Both the position numbers and the translations under genes were made by a program. The notes beneath the pieces were generated by a model, which searched no databases, was not told the origin of the DNA, and was given only the letters and a program-made list of their open reading frames with translations. A stretch of 64,000 nucleotides of DNA. Origin: Hedera helix. Taxonomy: Eukaryota; Streptophyta; Magnoliopsida; Apiales; Araliaceae. The DNA lies in the NCBI GenBank assembly GCA_947179155.2, contig OX359273.1:46242523-46306522 (forward strand). The letters are read 5' to 3'. How positions within the stretch are numbered: position 1 is the first letter of the stretch; every line of letters begins with the position of its first letter. Below are positions 36,140 to 47,417 of the stretch, in pieces.

Positions 36140-37680
36140 TATGTTTAACAAACTGTTATGCAGTATATGATTTATAAAAAAATTGACCAAATTATTTCTC
36201 AATTTGTCAAAAAAGCACTCAAGTACTGTATAATTGTTATGCGATACCTTTTGGAGTCCCACAATAATTATGCGGTACAATCACATATCGCATAATTGTT
36301 ATGTGGTTCTAATAGGCACAACATAACAATTGTAATTTGATAGCCACTATTAGAGAAAAGAAAAAAAAAAGGAACCACAAAAAAAGGAATAACACAAAAA
36401 AAAGAAGGAATAGCACCAAATAAAAAGAAGAAAAAGAACCGCACAAAAACAAAAAGGAATCGCACAATTTTTATGTAATAGAAATTAAAGAGTCGCATAA
36501 TTATTATGAGATACTAAGAGACAGCGTATAACAATTATACAGGCAGCATATAACAATTATACGGTACCTTTTAATGAAAAAAAATTATACCAATGCTATA
36601 TGTTAAGGATGTTACAGTGCCGCGATTCTTAGAAAGTATTGCATAGTATGACCTAGTGCACATTTTCAATACTCAATATTGTGATGTATATACACACCAC
36701 TACATAGTTTCTCATAAATTTATAGTGTATTTTGAAGAAGTGCATTAGGAGAATCCTCCCCATGGACCCAACCCCATGAAGTTTAGCACACCTCTTTAAT
36801 GATCCCTTAACAGAAAGCGATCCTGAGCTCAGTTCAGTTCCCTCCTTCCCATAGATATGTGGGTATAAGAATCACGGCACACTGTAACATCTATTAACAT
36901 ATAGCACTGGTGTCAGTTTTTTTTTTGCGTTGCAAGGAACTGTATAATTGGTATGTGATACCTTTTGGTACTGCATAACAATTATGCGGCTCTTTTTTTG
37001 TTCATACTACACAATTATTATACAGTATCACTAGGTACCGCATAAAAAATGTGCAATTCCAAATAGAAAATTTAGTTATAATATATAAATTGACTGCACT
37101 GAAATTTTATAAATTTTCTAATAAACTAGATCAAATTAATTTTTTGTAATTTTTCAATCAAATCTAAATTTGTATCACTCATACCTCTTCTATATATGTA
37201 TTTTCCTATAATCTTCTTAAATTAAATAATAATTTAATTTATATAATTTTTTGAAATAATTAAAGAATCAATTATTTATGAACAATCTGTGATTAAAAAA
37301 GTCTATTGGGGGTCAATAGAGTGTAACTAGTTATATATATAATGTTACTAGTTATGATACTATCATTGTAATCAAATATATATTTTATATATGTAACTTG
37401 AAAATACAAAATTATTCAAAAAAATATGGCTCGGGGGCAACCCCCGAACTTATTTATTGTCCATAATTTTGACTCCACTTGAATGAAACTCTAGCTTCGT
37501 CACTGACTGTACCGTATAATTGTTATGTGATTCTAATAGGTATTGTATATCACTTGTGTAGTGCTTGTACTTTTCCTTTGGCAAGCTAAGAGATAATTTT
37601 GTCAATTTTTCTATGGGCCACATACCGCATGATAGTTTGTTAGACACTGCACAACTGTTATGCAATATCATTTTATTTGA
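36140..37680. repeat. Array of degenerate palindromic GCATAATTGTTATGC-type motifs
   Basis: About a dozen copies of a roughly 20-bp near-palindromic motif, in both orientations, are dispersed over 1.5 kb. Examples are GTATAATTGTTATGCGATAC (about 36229), GCATAATTGTTATGTGGTTC (about 36288), ATAACAATTATACGGTACC (about 36550), GCATAACAATTATGCGGCTC (about 36973) and CGTATAATTGTTATGTGATTC (about 37512). Repeated short motifs of this kind occur in the subterminal regions of plant DNA transposons. Clean terminal repeats and a target duplication were not found, so the class is open. Confidence 0.55.
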
Positions 37681-37758
37681 GCCTTTTGATCTAGTAACGG
37701 ACGGACAAAATTGAGTTGGATGGATAAATACTCCGATCCAACTTTAAACTTGAATTAT

Positions 37759-37763
<5 letters not shown>

Positions 37764-37831
<68 letters not shown>

Positions 37832-37832
37832 A
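37764..37832. repeat. (TA)n(CA)n compound microsatellite
   Basis: About 45 bp of TA repeats followed by about 23 bp of CA repeats. Confidence 0.9.
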
Positions 37833-38057
37833 GGCACAAAACATCTACATCAAACGTTTGTTAGTAGCATACTGCGGCTAGAAGTTCTAGCGGCAACAAT
37901 TTGGCTTGTGCCGCTAGAGGTTCTAGTAGCAAGACCAATTTTATTTTTTTTCCTTTGCCGTTGAGTCTCTGGCGGCAAATAATTTAATAAACAAATTGTC
38001 TCTATTTTGGTTGCTAAAATAGTACTCCCGATAAATGTTTATTATGGATACGACCTC

Positions 38058-38091
<34 letters not shown>

Positions 38092-38192
38092 GCGCGCGCG
38101 CGCTCTTTTTTGCTGTCATGGGAATTATTGATAGTAACTTGAATATTATGAGTTGAGGAAGAACGTACAGAATGATGATGAAATGAAGGGAA

Positions 38193-38426
38193 TCAATATT
38201 GTATTGATACTATTGATGATGAAGAAGTTGAGAAAGAGGAGTGAGAGAGTTTCTTGTGAAACTCAGACATCAAGGTAAGGTTCTCTTGGTGTAGTAGGCT
38301 AGCTTTCTTTCTCAACTTCTCATTCTCTTGAAAAATACTCATGTTCTCTAGATACAGCTTCAGGTTCTTTAGTTCCATATGCTTCCCACTCCTTTCTTCG
38401 CTTCTCTTCCTCCTGTTAGGCATCAT
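38193..38426 (-). CDS. ZPR: LITTLE ZIPPER (ZPR) microprotein
   Basis: A 77-residue frame with a basic N-terminus (NRRKRSEER), then a leucine-zipper helix at about residues 18-60: LKNLKLYLENMSIFQENEKL, then RKKASLLHQEN and further heptad positions. This matches the ZPR1/ZPR2 group, small proteins that heterodimerise with class III HD-ZIP transcription factors through a zipper like theirs and block DNA binding in shoot meristem and leaf polarity control. The tail is Ser-rich. An in-frame TAA lies just upstream of ATG 38426, so this ATG is the first available start unless translation begins in an upstream exon spliced past the stop. An upstream ORF at 38641-38516 ends at a GT donor but does not join this frame in phase, so it may be leader sequence. 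An AHL gene lies on the same strand 6 kb away. Confidence 0.8.
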   Translation of the reverse strand: MMPNRRKRSEERSGKHMELKNLKLYLENMSIFQENEKLRKKASLLHQENLTLMSEFHKKLSHSSFSTSSSSIVSIQY

Positions 38427-38515
38427 GCTTTAGGATCTCAAAAGTAAAATAATATTGTAATCATAATGATCCGGATATATAAGGATTTTATATATTGATC
38501 AAGTACTGTACCTGT

Positions 38516-38641
38516 TAAGCCTGTGAATTCGAACCCTATATCTCTTGGATCTTTGGTTTCGACTAGAAAGACGGAAGGAACGCGATGAAGTCCATTCTGC
38601 GGCACCACCGATACGCATTTTTCTCTAGTTTCTTTTTTCAT
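38516..38641 (-). other. Possible 5' exon or leader ORF of the ZPR gene
   Basis: An open frame of about 42 codons (begins MKKETREKC, ends FEFTGLTG) stops at a plausible ACAG|GTACAG donor. Joining it to the ZPR frame at the visible acceptors gives stops or a phase clash, so I do not include it in the protein. It could be 5' leader, a separate peptide or chance. Confidence 0.3.
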
Positions 38642-38722
38642 CTACTATAAGAAGATGAAAGGTAGAAGTGATTTTTAATGTATTGAGTAGAAACTATGAG
38701 AAGAATTGGTTGTGAGATCCTT

Positions 38723-38732
38723 GCTATATATG

Positions 38733-38790
<58 letters not shown>

Positions 38791-38800
38791 CATATATATA
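38723..38800. repeat. Long (AT)n microsatellite upstream of ZPR
   Basis: AT dinucleotides with a few GTAT/ACAT interruptions at the ends, within 400 bp of the ZPR start on its promoter side. Confidence 0.85.
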
Positions 38801-40971
38801 AATAGGTGGGGGGTTTATTAATAAATTGTTTGTGAACCAGTGAAAGATAAGGTGGTATTCCAATATGGTCCAGCTCTCTGTCGATTCCATCCTTCATTAT
38901 AAATAGTTTGAACGCAAAAATCCAGGTGTTAAATCTTTTATATATATATATATAATTTTGAGGTCCTCTGTAAACCCCTCTCTAAGTCTCATTGCATTTG
39001 ATGCCTCGTTATGATGACAGTGTATGAATCTACTAACAAACAAAAACATATACACATATATATGTTTAGAGAGAGACATATGATGCATAAAATATAGTAT
39101 ATGGTACCCATCTTTTCGAGGGAGTGCTGAGGCATGTCTTAAATTATTATATATATATATGTATGTATGTATTCTACCACAGGTATACACTCATAATGGT
39201 ATGTATGGTGGAAAGTACCAGTGTATATATATGTATGTGTACACAATAATAGTGTTGGCCAATAGTGCCACGTTGAAGAGTAGTAGAACCACTCAAAACT
39301 TTCAATTATGTCTTCTCTTTCTATTACTACTGCTACTGCATACAAGCACATATATGATATATATGTATATGCGATTATATGAGCAATAATGGAGTAGTAC
39401 GTAGGAGTCAACTATGAAATGAATTTATTTATTTTTCTTCTACATCACTCCAGCTTCGAGTATATTTATTACTAGGAGGAAGGGGGGTCTGTCAAATTGG
39501 ATTATAAATCATGTGAAATAGACTGTGCCCAAATTCATTCATTCATTCACACACACATATAATATTAGTTATAATCAACAGTTTGTCAAACAGTTAATGT
39601 TCATACCAATTGTTTAGTAGACTATTGATTACAACTAACATTAGCTGTGAATTTTTTCATTTATATATACTCTTATTTATAGATCTAAATATCCCATATA
39701 TTCAGGTTGCATGGTGCAGTTTTGCATCTGAGCACCTAGCTTCTTCATCAGCATCATTACCACCGCTCCTTAAAATCATAATTGTAATAATAATGTCAAT
39801 TTTGAGTGAGTTTCATGTTCGTTGTATTGCCTATATTCAACTTGTAAATTATATGATGAATACCCACAGGTAGGATACCTACTCCTCTTAATTTGATCTT
39901 AGTTTATCCTTGGCATAATGGAAAATATAAAATTCAAATTCAAACCTTTGAATTTTATTCCAAAATTTAAAACTGGCTGCCAAATATAGAAAAAGAAGTA
40001 AGAAATTAGAAGAAGTAAAATTTAAATTGTATGGATGAGAATGAGAGAAGGAAAATTAATTATATGTACTTAATTAGTTCTTGCAAGCTAATGATTTGTA
40101 TATTATGTTGGCAACTGAGATACTTCTTTTTGTATTTAAAACAAAAAAATTATTGAAAATATTTTGATATGTATGTTTATGTTGGCTATTGAGATACTTG
40201 TTTATTTGTTTTATTTAAATTTACAATCCATCAAGTTAGTGAAACTAGATTGATAACATGTGTTAGGCACGGACTAATGTCGATGATATAATTCAAAATT
40301 ATGGTATTTTTCATTTGATTTATAATTTAAATATAAATAGTATTTATGGATTGTAGTAATATATTAAACATAAAATTTAATAATTGTATATATATTAATA
40401 TCATCATATATATTTTTTAATACATAAATGTACACTTTTAGAATAATATAACAAATAATTTAAAAAAATTAGTATAATTATAAATATGATATATATTGTA
40501 TCAACTTGAGACTAATTGAGAATCAACTCCTGGTCAATCAGAATGACTCAATCAATTTGTTATTCTATTTGTCTTGTGGTCTTGTTATATATAGTAATAA
40601 ATATATTAGATATGAAAAGACTCGAACCTTGTCAAAGTAAAAGCAATCACAAATTCCCAAGTTGGTGTATTTTGGGCTGAAGATGGATCACCTTTACTTT
40701 CAAAATTGGGTTTTTGGGTTAGAAGGACCAAACACATCTAGTTTATACAGGCTTTCAGCATTACATACCAATGTCCAAGTTTTTATTTAAAGTATTGACC
40801 GTGGAATGTAGATTGCCTTATAAGACAATTCCAGAAGAACAAGGTGGCTCCTCATGGAGTGTGTATGAATTTGTTGTCAATCATTCAATTTATTGTCTTT
40901 TGCATACAATATTCTATTGTATTACCGTATTCTCCTTTTGGTTCTAAAAAATTAGGTTAAGTGAACGACAT

Positions 40972-41048
40972 TCATCTTAATCATTAAAAAATAGAGTATG
41001 ATATTAAAATTTATGTCATACTTTATTTTTTAATAATTAAAATAGATG
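40972..41048. repeat. Fold-back repeat
   Basis: The left arm (about 40972-41002) CATCTTAATCATTAAAAAAT followed by AGAGTATGAT pairs with the right arm (about 41014-41048) GTCATACTTTATTTTTTAAT followed by AATTAAAATAGATG. A related half, ATTATTAAAAAATAAAGTAT, occurs at 61850-61870, so this is probably a dispersed MITE family. Confidence 0.5.
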
Positions 41049-41888
41049 TAATATTTAATTTTGTATTTGAATATTGTGTACGTAGACTTATCCGGTTAAT
41101 AATTAAAAACTTTAAACTTTTCATTTTTTTCCGGTTACACTTAAGTTCTTTTTTATTTTTTCAAAAAAAACCTTTTAATTATGTGAATTAGGCATAAAGT
41201 GCATTTTAAGTCAAACCATGATTAGTCAACAATGAGTTGGCAACCATCTATGATATGGTGTGTAACTAATGATGATATGATATATTATGTGACATTTTCA
41301 GTCTTAAAATAATTATATACTTGAATTTTTTTCTAATATTTGCCTCTACTAAAAATAATTAAAAAGATAAACAATTTCTAAAACAATAAATCAAGCAAAC
41401 ACCAACCATTTTCTAAAACCGCGTTTCGATTCCCACAATTGAAGAAATATTCAACAAATTAGGGAGAAACAGGATTTCATAGTTGAAGAATAATGTAGGG
41501 GTTTAAGATTAATAATGTTATGATTTTGCTACAGAATCACACCCCTACTCTTGTTCATCACCCAACAGTTGCCCCACGTTCGCCATCATCAAATCCCCAA
41601 ACCCTCCTACCATGTTCATCATCAAAACTCCTTCTTCCCCTCCAACAACCATCATCCCAACCCCAACTTAAATTGATACTACTATGTACCATATAAATTA
41701 TATTTGATACCATTGTCTTGTGAGAACCGTACAATCTAAACATCATTTAGTTTCTTTATATTGAATGTGGTAAATCGATGTTCCAACACATATTGATCTG
41801 CTCCTGGCTTTGCTAAATTGAATTGTGTCCTTGCTTCGTTGATATCTCCAGGCCACATTGGGGACGAAAAGTAGGAATTGGGTTTTGC

Positions 41889-41890
<2 letters not shown>

Positions 41891-41919
<29 letters not shown>
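41891..41919. repeat. Poly-C/poly-G homopolymer (29 bp)
   Basis: Twenty-nine consecutive C on the + strand, followed by CTTTTTTT-type pyrimidines. G-runs of this length can form G-quadruplexes, and the C-strand an i-motif. Homopolymer length is also a common sequencing error. Confidence 0.85.
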
Positions 41920-41925
<6 letters not shown>

Positions 41926-42457
41926 TTTAAATATTTCCCAGTCTCTTGATATTTGTGGTAGTTTTTTAAAAAACAAAGAAAAATTGATATCAACCAAAAA
42001 ATATATTTATAAAACTATTTATTTTACGCATCACATGTTATGTGTCATGCCACTTCAGTCGTCGTCTTAGTTAACTATGGTTCACCTCTGATTGGTTTCA
42101 ATAAAAAAAAATAGCCTAATTATTAGAGTTTAAAGGTTTTTTTTTTTTTAAAAAAAAAAAACTTTCGGGTTAAATAGAAAAAAAAAATTAAAGGTTTTTT
42201 GGGTCATTAAGTCGTTCTAAAATATATAACTATATTTATTTTAAATAATTAATTTAAAATAGGTTTACATTTAATTTTTCATTGTTCATTCAAATTGTTA
42301 AAATAATAAATTTCATAATTACCAGTAGTTTTAGATAATTTCTAATATTCGCAAGAGATGTACTCTATTAATGTAGTAATTATACTACATTATTTTAGGC
42401 ATAAAAAATTAAAAACCTAATTAGTGAATGTTGTATATTGTCAAGTGGATAAAAATA

Positions 42458-42460
<3 letters not shown>

Positions 42461-42504
<44 letters not shown>
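42461..42504. repeat. (AT)n microsatellite
   Basis: About 44 bp of AT dinucleotides. An (AAT)n tract of about 30 bp lies nearby at 42698-42730. Confidence 0.9.
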
Positions 42505-42506
<2 letters not shown>

Positions 42507-42691
42507 GGGATGAAACAAGTATCATACTGAAAAAAATAATTATATTTTGCGTAATAGCGTACTTATCTTTAAATTGTGGCAAAATAATTCTTTTAGTCCT
42601 TATATTTTGTATTTGGTATCAATTTAGTACAAGCATAACATTTATTTTATAGCCATCCTTATACTCCATGAAATATTAAAAATATTAATTT

Positions 42692-42730
<39 letters not shown>

Positions 42731-44373
42731 TAAAATAATATAATTCTTTTTCAATTTATCATCATAATTTTATTATTATATTGTATTATTAAACTAACAA
42801 ATATTATTATTGATCTTATAAAAAGTCAAAATATTTACCCACTTATTTATTTTTTTGTTTTTTTCTTATGTAACTTAGTTAAACTGTTGTTTAAAGTTAC
42901 AAGGTTAAGATTTTGAATTCGAATATAATTGACCGAATCAAATTTTTAGGGCACAATATGTAAATAGACTAGAGTATAGTGGTTAATTTTGAATTTTATA
43001 AAATCAACAGGTGACATGCAGCGTGTTGGGAAAAAGCAACGGGCGTTATGCATACATGTATACGGGCCTCAATTGAGTACATAGAATCTGAGATGGGGTT
43101 CACCTTTGTACTTCGAGCTCTTGCCCATTAATCCCCCTCATTTGGTTCCTAGAATCTAGCTGGAGGAGAGAAAAGAGACTATATCTACGAATATTCCTAC
43201 ACAAATTAATTGTACATTACAGGATATTGTACCGTATGCATCTTATGTTGTACACTTTCACTCTCCCAATTATGCCTCATGAAGATTGCAAGCAACACGT
43301 ATGTAAACAATTAATTCTTTGATGCATATTCTATTATTAGGTTAGTAATCACATATTAGAGTTTTATCATATATATGTGTCTATGTTTCAGTTAATTTGA
43401 TACTATTTTTTGCTAGTAACCATTGTTATAACAAATTGTGCAATTTGATCTTTTCAATTACAGTTTATTAAATTTTTTATTAGTTATAATTTTTTGCAGT
43501 TTGATTTTGTGATTTTTTCCTAGTCCTTTTAGTTTTCGATTTTTTTTCTCACCCCTAATGACAGCAACAAAAAGAAAATATACTCTATTTATACTACCAC
43601 TTATCTAGCTAGCTAGTTTGTTTAGCATATTCATGGCCATACGTACAATGTGTCCTTAATTCCTTCATTTTGGTCAATGGAGAAGTGATCAAATAATGGT
43701 AGATTTTTAAATAAAGTGATGAATATAGGTTGTTCTAATGCGTGTTTCCTCAGTTGCCATAAGCACCGGAGTCTCAATATTATTACATGCGTCTTTACAT
43801 TGCTACCCACAAGTTGGATTCCATGAAATTATCCCCTTACGTGCCTGCATCTGTTAAGCCTACAGGGATGAGATTTATTCGCTTGCCTTTAATGGTATTT
43901 GTTATATATATACTTGCAACCCTCTTTGCTGCACAATAAATTACTTACAGAGGGGACAGCTATATATATGGAATCGATATCCGACTGCATGCTGCTAAAA
44001 TGATATTGTTACTTTTAAGAACAGTTACGAGAATTATTGTCATAAATTTTGATCTCACCAAGAAATTTACAAGTTAAGTTATTTTGTTCTTCAATTCAAT
44101 TAATAAATTAAACCCATATGATCATCATCAAACTCAAAACGAAAAACCTACCAATAGATTTAAGTTAAGGAAATAGAGCTAGTCTGAAAAAAAGAAGAAC
44201 ACCATCCATAATTAAAAGCTAGCTAGCTAGAGAGGAAAGAATGAAACCTGAAAAATGCTTAAACAATCAAAATTCTTCTTTTTCTGCATCATCCCTAGCA
44301 GTGTGCTAACAATTTTTCTTCACTGAGTTAAAAGAAAATCATAACCATCCTCCGGATTAGCTAAGCAAAATTA

Positions 44374-45225
44374 CTAGTATGGAGGCCGACCAGTAGCCCA
44401 AAAAGCCTCCGTTGGTAATTGAATTGAGTTTAAGAGATTCGGAGGCATCCCATGAAATAGCGACGGGTCAGCTAATAACTGCTGCTGTGATGAGTTTTGC
44501 CCAACCGACCCCGGCGATCCAATTGAACCTCCTCCTCCTTGCAACGGCAGCGAAGCCTCCTCCTCCTCCAGCGGTAACCTCTCGTACGCAGCATTACTAA
44601 AAGAAGCCGCCATAATAACCACCGGACCCGACGCCAATAGCACGCCAACCACACTACCGCCAACCACTTGCCCTTGTCCGCCCGCCAAATAAATCGTCAA
44701 CCCAGTGGCAGCTGGCGGAGCCGGTGGCGGCAGGAATGACCCGGACAGAGACAAAATCTCGAACCGGCCGTGTAATGTAACAACTGCACCCGGTGTAGCC
44801 GGTTGGCGGAGCGTGACATTCGTGACGGTCCCACTTCCGCTCATAATGCAAACCCCTCTTTGGCGCCGCCGTGCGAAGGTCGTTACACTCTCCATGATGT
44901 CACATCCGTCGGCAATCTCCATCACGTGAGTGCGTAGCGCGTTGGCGCTATCGCGCGTGATGATGATGGGTGGTTTAGGTTTATTTTTGGATCCGGCGGG
45001 TCGGCCTCGAGGCCTTCTGGAATTCTCGCCCTCTTTGCCGTCGCTGCTGCCGCCGTTGAGATCGTCGCGGTCACGTTTGAGGCCGTTTTGCTCGTCTTCG
45101 GAGTTTTGATGTTGGTGGAATTGCTGCTGCTGTTGCTGGTGGTGATGCTGGAGATTGAAGTCTCGACTGTGAAATGGAGGTGAGAGGGAATTATGACCGT
45201 GCCCTGATGCGCTTACTTGATCCAT
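44374..45225 (-). CDS. AHL: AT-hook motif nuclear-localised (AHL) protein, AHL22/23/24 type
   Basis: An intronless gene of 283 aa. The N-terminus is His/Gln-rich (HHHQQQQQQF, about 27-36). It is followed by an acidic/basic linker, one AT-hook with core RRPRGRP (70-76) extended by GSKNKPKPP, and a PPC/DUF296 domain from about 87 to 215. The PPC domain contains RTHVMEI, FARRRQRGVCIMSGSG, GRFEILSLSGSFLPPP (about 153-168), YLAGGQGQVVGG and MAASFSNAAYERLP. The C-terminus ends TGRPPY. One type-I hook and no intron place it in clade A. These proteins bind AT-rich minor grooves, form multimers through the PPC domain and repress transcription in hypocotyl growth, flowering and ageing. Family length is about 280-330 aa, so it looks complete. 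The closest Arabidopsis matches I recall are AHL23/AHL24, but exact orthology is not settled. Confidence 0.95.
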   Translation of the reverse strand: MDQVSASGHGHNSLSPPFHSRDFNLQHHHQQQQQQFHQHQNSEDEQNGLKRDRDDLNGGSSDGKEGENSRRPRGRPAGSKNKPKPPIIITRDSANALRTHVMEIADGCDIMESVTTFARRRQRGVCIMSGSGTVTNVTLRQPATPGAVVTLHGRFEILSLSGSFLPPPAPPAATGLTIYLAGGQGQVVGGSVVGVLLASGPVVIMAASFSNAAYERLPLEEEEASLPLQGGGGSIGSPGSVGQNSSQQQLLADPSLFHGMPPNLLNSIQLPTEAFWATGRPPY

Positions 45226-45800
45226 TTCTTAATTTTCTCTTTTAACTTTCTGATCAATTTCTTTTATAGCGCAACTATGCTTCCTCGCTTCGCCAAAAGA
45301 AAACACTTCTTACTGAGTGAAGGACTCGCTTCTATTAGTAAAGGATGTAGTGAGTGAATGAGTGATTCAACAGAAAGGGAGAGAATATAGAGGGAAAAAA
45401 TTAGCTAAAAGACTATATGTTTCTCTTTCTTTCTCTCTCCTCTTCTCTAGCTTAATTAGCTTTTTACTAGTTAGCCAGGAATGTTTATTGAATCAAGAAA
45501 ATAAAGGAGCTAACTTTGTGTATGGATCATCCACGTACCTTCCACTAAATTTAGTCTCTGATACGATCCAACTCTTGTGGCAGCTTGTTTCACTACTACT
45601 AGGCGGTACAAATTAAGATCTAGGAGTTTGTATTTAGGGTTTTGAGACTTGGGAAAAGAGGAGAAGGGTGGTTTTGTGTTTTGGATCTCTCTCTGTATAT
45701 ATTCTTCGTAGGGTTGGATTTTGAGGACGAAATTGAAAAAGAGATCTAAGGATCGGGGGATGGGTTTGTTTTCGGTAAGAATGCATACGTATGGGCGCTG
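45226..45800 (-). promoter_or_regulatory. Probable 5' leader and core promoter of the AHL gene
   Basis: Upstream of the AHL ATG there is a GA-rich leader on the coding strand (around 45415-45450) and a TATATA-containing AATATATACAG at about 45694-45704. If that is the TATA box, the 5' UTR would be roughly 430 nt. Short + strand ORFs here are not genes. Confidence 0.35.
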
Positions 45801-46500
45801 GATGATCTATGCTTCTCTATCTCTCTATTTACTTTCTTAAAAACTTAAAACTATGTAGTGATGTGAAAATTTTAAGATATCCAACACTCTATTCTGTTCG
45901 GTGAGTACGTACTAATGGTACTATTATGCCACAATTAATATACTTTTGTTTGTTTTTTTAAATATTTTTTTCTTTAAATTTTGATTATTTTATAAGTATA
46001 TCTCTCTAATTTAGAAACTAACAGTCTTTTGTCCTTTCCCGTTGTGCATACATATAAAAACTCATTTTCTGCATCTCTTGTAAATTACTTAATAAAGACT
46101 TCGTTTTAATTAATCAATTAATAAAGACTTGGTTTAGTTTCTTAATGACATATAGATGTCACTATATATGGGTCAAGGGATCGGCTGCTTTCAATCTTTA
46201 TTAATATACGTCCTTGTGTTCCTCTCGCATATCCTTGCATTGACAATATATATTTAAGCTTTGTTACAATATCTTATAGTTATATATATAGAGTATAAAT
46301 TTATTCCCTTGTTTTAAGGTGTACAAATAATTACAATAGCTTACTCGTAGTAATCTTAAAATTAAATCTATATTAATTATCTATAGTTGAGATAGAAAAA
46401 AGAATATCACGACGGTAGATATGTCAACCTCTATTCCATACGTTAATCAATAGTTTAGATGATCTATACATTTTTGTTTCTTTGAGATCTCTCAAGTTTG

Positions 46501-46501
<1 letters not shown>

Positions 46502-46561
<60 letters not shown>
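46502..46561. repeat. (AT)n microsatellite
   Basis: About 60 bp of AT dinucleotides, roughly 1.3 kb upstream of the AHL start. Confidence 0.9.
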
Positions 46562-46564
<3 letters not shown>

Positions 46565-47270
46565 TCAGATAATTTAATTATTCATATCTGGAGTACCTGT
46601 TACTTAGTTAAATGACATCTCTTTTGAAGTTTAAATGAAAGTCCTCTCTACATTATCGATATATTAATCAAATATTATATACATACACACACATAAACAC
46701 TGAATTAATTGCCTAAAAAGTACAATCTCTATGGCACTATTGCCTCTCATACAATAAAAATTGATCAAAGAAATAATTCGTAAGGATAAAGAAAGATAAA
46801 AAAGAAGGGTACTACGATTCTTGGAGGCACAATTGATACTATTACATATGTAGTTGGCATAATTAAAATTGGGCCGACTGTGCCATGTAAGACCATGTGG
46901 TCGTGTATATCTGTAGAGAGTTTGAAATTTTCAATTAAGACCCGCATGAGAGTCTGAAAACTTATAAGAGACTTATAATATCTTTCTCTCTCTCTGAACG
47001 TTGAACGTAAAAGGAGGGTCACATGATGCCTCGATAGATGTTTCTTTCCCCAATTACTTCGGGTCTTTGCGTCAACCGACTCCAGGGAGAACCTAAACTT
47101 TTTTAATCGGGTTGAATTATGATTACAAATAGACTTAAATTTATGATCTTGTACGATTATAAAAAAAATCTCTACTACTAAGGTATCGCATTTGATCTAA
47201 TTGACCATAAATAAGCTTAATTATATAATATTTGTGCTACGTATAATATACATGGAAATGATGTTTCTAC

Positions 47271-47417
47271 ATTTACTCGAAAAAATTACCCACATATCTT
47301 ACTTTTATAAAAGACAAAAGAGTATGGTCTCACCTCATTTGTAAAATACAAATGAAGTGGGGCTATACTCGTTCGTCTTTTTTACGGGAAAGGCTAGCGA
47401 GTAATTTTTTCGGGTAA
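47271..47417. mobile_element. Fold-back MITE-like element
   Basis: Arms of about 70 bp (47271-47343 and 47347-47417) are imperfect inverted copies around a tiny loop. Matching ends are ACTCGAAAAAATTACCC and GAGTAATTTTTTCGGGT. Inner parts are CACCTCATTTGTA and TACAAATGAAGTGG. Confidence 0.6.

Larger units (their letters stand above)
35785..38192. other. Intergenic region with palindromic motif array and microsatellites
   Basis: No gene seen. It follows the BASS 3' end, then has (CA)n(TA)n at 35985-36023, a field of degenerate ATAATTGTTATGCGGTACC-like motifs at 36140-37680, (TA)n(CA)n at 37764-37832, GCCGCTAGA repeats at 37870-37975 and AT/GC alternation at 38058-38105. Confidence 0.65.
38642..44373. 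other. Intergenic region between ZPR and AHL genes, no gene seen
   Basis: About 5.7 kb, AT-rich. It contains a long (AT)n at 38723-38800 upstream of ZPR, a hairpin at 40972-41048, a 29-C homopolymer at 41891-41919, (AT)n at 42461-42504 and (AAT)n at 42698-42730. Translated frames have no family resemblance. Confidence 0.65.

Noticed and set aside
38897..39411. Minus strand ORFs rich in Tyr/Ile/His
   Set aside because: Translations of ATATGTATGT-type repeats, not proteins.
44412..44929. Several ORFs overlapping the AHL gene in other frames on both strands
   Set aside because: The AHL frame has a full PPC domain and AT-hook; the others are GC-rich shadows with no family resemblance.
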